The notes under the pieces are model-generated. The model worked only from the letters and a program-made list of their open reading frames with translations. It had not been told where the DNA came from and ran no database searches. From Anderseniella sp051010195 (GTDB lineage: Bacteria > Pseudomonadota > Alphaproteobacteria > Rhizobiales > Aestuariivirgaceae), in the NCBI GenBank assembly GCA_051010195.1, contig JBPCVV010000355.1:1-7417 (forward strand): a stretch of 7,417 bases of DNA, written 5' to 3'. Of the stretch, positions 5,466 to 7,417 are shown piece by piece (within the stretch, counting starts at the first letter, position 1; each line of letters begins with the position of its first letter). Made by a program: the position numbers and the translations under genes.

Positions 5466-7417
5466 TTAGCGATTGGATCCTTTGGCGCGACGCACCAGCC
5501 GTCCGGCCGCTATCGCCGACCCGATGCTCACCGGAATGAACGCATAGCCGCGGTCTTTCGATCCAAACGGTGTTTCAGCGGGCCAGTCATCAAGGTATTT
5601 CCGGATCAGCTTGACATCAATGAACCTGGCGGTATCCGGGTCGTCGGTAAGGGCATCCAGCTCATCCCGCAGGCGTGGCATATCCCAGGACAGGCGGGCA
5701 TGCCAGTCGATGACCTGTTCACCGCCCTTCCGGTTGTCGAGCACCGATGCCGGCAGCCTGTCTTTCATCATCCGGCGGATCAGCCAGCGGCTTTGCCCGA
5801 ACCGCCGAGACTGTGCCTCCGGCACGCCAAGCGACCACTCGATGAGACGGCGGTCAGAAAACGGATCCCGGGTCTCAACGTCATGCATCGCCCGCAGGGC
5901 CTGGTTGATATCACCACGCTCGTGCGAAAAGCTGCCCGCAACCATATCTGCCCTGACCCGCCTGGTATCCCGCACAGGCTTTGAGAAGAAATTCCAGCTA
6001 TAGTGCTCGAGGCGCTCTTCGACGCGCATTTCACGGGCAAAGTCGGGATTGATCGCGGACCGGCTGCGCCACAGCGGCAGCGCACTGCGGCTACCCCTGA
6101 ACTGCGAATAACCGCTGTGCAACCAGTCCGGCGCGACCCGGAACAGCCACATGTGGGTCAGCCTGCGGTAGACACCCTTTATGCCGCCCGGCCCGGCGAA
6201 AACATCACGCAACAGGTTGGCATAATCCCTGTTTCGCCAGCGTTCCAGCAGGACCCCCTCACCGCTCCAGCTCAACGACATGTTGCCCATGCTGCCTTCC
6301 AGCAGAACATTGAGCTGCTGATCACGTGCAGCCATGTTGATATCGTGTATCCAGCACAAGTTGATCGCATTGCGCGGGGCAACGCCGGAATAGTCTAGAA
6401 AATCATCGAGCTGATGAAACAGCCCGTGGCCTTCCGACCGCACAAAATTGGGCTTGATTCGCGGATGCAGTTTGCAGATCTCTTCAACAAACGGTGTCTC
6501 ATCACCATAGGCACCATCCCTACAGCGCCCGTCCCAGTCTTTGGACGGCACCCACGTAAACGTTGGCAAGGCCTGCCCGGCGGGCAGGTGATCGAGGGCG
6601 GTTACGGCAACCGATGATGAATCGAGCCCACCGCTCAGGAATGCGCCAACCCGTGAACCGTCGCTCACCTGTGCCCCGACCACGTCATTGAACCGCTCAA
6701 GACCGGCTTCCACATAGTCCTCATCGCTGGCATACCGAACCTCCGGCGCGTCATCGAGGCTCCAGTACTTAGTGACTTCGGTCTTTGTCGGATCGGCACG
6801 AAGCATATGCCCTGGCAGGACGCGCTTGATACCTTTGTAGTAGGTGCGCTCACCGTCATGGAACAGCTGAACGAGCTGGTCGGCGATTTTCTGCTCGTCA
6901 ATCGCGCGCTCCACATCAGGCAGCCCGAGCACCGCGCGCGGTGCAGATGCAACAACAATGCGCTGCGCTGTTTCGTGATAACAAAGCGCTCTCAGGCCAA
7001 TATGGTCCCGGCATGCCAGAAGCGTTTCTTCATGGGCGTCCCAGCAGACAAACGAGAATTCGCCGCACCATTTCTGCACGCCGGCCTCACCGTCAGTGAG
7101 CCAGGACTGAAACGCCAGTTCCGCGTCGCTCAGCCGGTCCGGCCGGACGCCGGATCCGGCCATGCCATGCGCAATGTCCACCCGGTTATCCAGCCGCCCG
7201 TCAAACACAAACAGGTGGCGGCTGTTGTTTGCCTGCAAGGGTTGAATGGCATTGTCGGCAACACCGGTCACGGCACTGGATGCAAACACGACACCACATT
7301 TGCCGGAAACGCACACGGTTTGCGACTTGCGGCCAAACGGGCGCAGCCCCTGCCCCAGGCGTTCGATCATCGCCCGCTCGGCAGGTCGCCCATCCTTCCA
7401 GAAAATAGCCCCTATAC
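5466..7417 (-). CDS. Asparagine synthetase-like ATP-dependent amide ligase, lasso-cyclase-like (N-terminal codons off window)
   Basis: A protein with an N-terminal class II glutamine-amidotransferase-like domain and a C-terminal ATP-pyrophosphatase domain, as in AsnB and lasso-peptide cyclases (McjC). Numbering from the internal Met at 7370, the ATP loop SGGLDSSS is at 246-253, LLEGSMGNMSLSWSG at 356-370, DPFSDRRLIEWSLGVP at 502-517 and RKGGEQVIDW at 547-556. The family acyl-adenylates a carboxylate and joins it to an amine. The frame stays open upstream of 7370 and encodes IGAIFWKDGRPAERA, which matches the first beta strand of the family. The true start is therefore a few codons beyond the edge, and the nucleophile position (Cys2) cannot be seen. 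The amidotransferase half looks altered: FDGRLDN replaces FNGEIYN and RPFG replaces RGPD. Alternatives are a glutamine-dependent uronate amidase (WbpS-like) or a peptide-macrocycle-forming ligase. It is upstream of the sugar and exporter genes on the same strand. Family sure, substrate unknown. Confidence 0.88.
   Translation of the reverse strand, partial: IGAIFWKDGRPAERAMIERLGQGLRPFGRKSQTVCVSGKCGVVFASSAVTGVADNAIQPLQANNSRHLFVFDGRLDNRVDIAHGMAGSGVRPDRLSDAELAFQSWLTDGEAGVQKWCGEFSFVCWDAHEETLLACRDHIGLRALCYHETAQRIVVASAPRAVLGLPDVERAIDEQKIADQLVQLFHDGERTYYKGIKRVLPGHMLRADPTKTEVTKYWSLDDAPEVRYASDEDYVEAGLERFNDVVGAQVSDGSRVGAFLSGGLDSSSVAVTALDHLPAGQALPTFTWVPSKDWDGRCRDGAYGDETPFVEEICKLHPRIKPNFVRSEGHGLFHQLDDFLDYSGVAPRNAINLCWIHDINMAARDQQLNVLLEGSMGNMSLSWSGEGVLLERWRNRDYANLLRDVFAGPGGIKGVYRRLTHMWLFRVAPDWLHSGYSQFRGSRSALPLWRSRSAINPDFAREMRVEERLEHYSWNFFSKPVRDTRRVRADMVAGSFSHERGDINQALRAMHDVETRDPFSDRRLIEWSLGVPEAQSRRFGQSRWLIRRMMKDRLPASVLDNRKGGEQVIDWHARLSWDMPRLRDELDALTDDPDTARFIDVKLIRKYLDDWPAETPFGSKDRGYAFIPVSIGSAIAAGRLVRRAKGSNR

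Noticed and set aside
5458..5474. AATCG/CGATT mini-hairpin followed by T's at the ligase stop codon (- strand)
   Set aside because: The stem has only 5 AT-rich base pairs, overlaps the stop codon and has a short T-tail. It is too weak to call a terminator.
5277..5984. Long + frame of 235 codons opposite the ligase gene
   Set aside because: It is antisense to the conserved C-terminal part of the ligase and the start of the epimerase gene, with no domain of its own. It is a GC-rich shadow frame.

Overview
The window comes from a Gram-negative bacterium, most likely an alphaproteobacterium. That assignment is an inference from three things: GC-rich coding sequence, an RTX exoprotein with VCBS/cadherin-like and nonapeptide calcium-binding repeats, and the style of the nucleotide-sugar genes. 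No rRNA, tRNA, CRISPR array, transposase or integrase gene was seen.

Layout. On the + strand, bases 1-1098 are the 3' end of a large secreted RTX protein whose start lies off the left edge. Bases 1099-1438 are a 340-bp AT-richer convergent intergenic region with no credible gene. It holds a perfect 23-bp palindrome and a second hairpin near the end of the opposing gene. The rest lies on the - strand and reads right to left: an asparagine-synthetase-like ligase (7417 to 5466, its first few codons off the right edge), a 154-bp gap with a candidate promoter and a small palindrome, a UDP-glucuronate 4-epimerase (5311 to 4298), a UDP-glucuronate decarboxylase (UDP-xylose synthase, 4277 to 3321), a 121-bp gap, and a type I ABC exporter with fused membrane and ATPase domains (3199 to 1439).

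How the genes may work together. The two sugar enzymes use the same substrate, UDP-glucuronate, and send it to UDP-galacturonate or UDP-xylose. They are 20 bp apart, and both appear to start at TTG behind a strong Shine-Dalgarno sequence. The exporter is not an obvious RTX (PrtD-type) secretion ATPase and fits better with export of a lipid-linked glycan, lipid or peptide. The asparagine-synthetase-like protein keeps the ATP-pyrophosphatase SGGLDSS loop, but its glutamine-amidotransferase half has changed at recognisable positions, as in lasso-peptide cyclase-like members of the family.

The most interesting reading is therefore a surface-glycan or modified-peptide locus that combines an amide-forming ligase, two uronate-derived sugar donors and an exporter. 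The product cannot be named from this window: no precursor peptide, glycosyltransferase, B1/B2 leader-peptide protein or UDP-glucose dehydrogenase is present.
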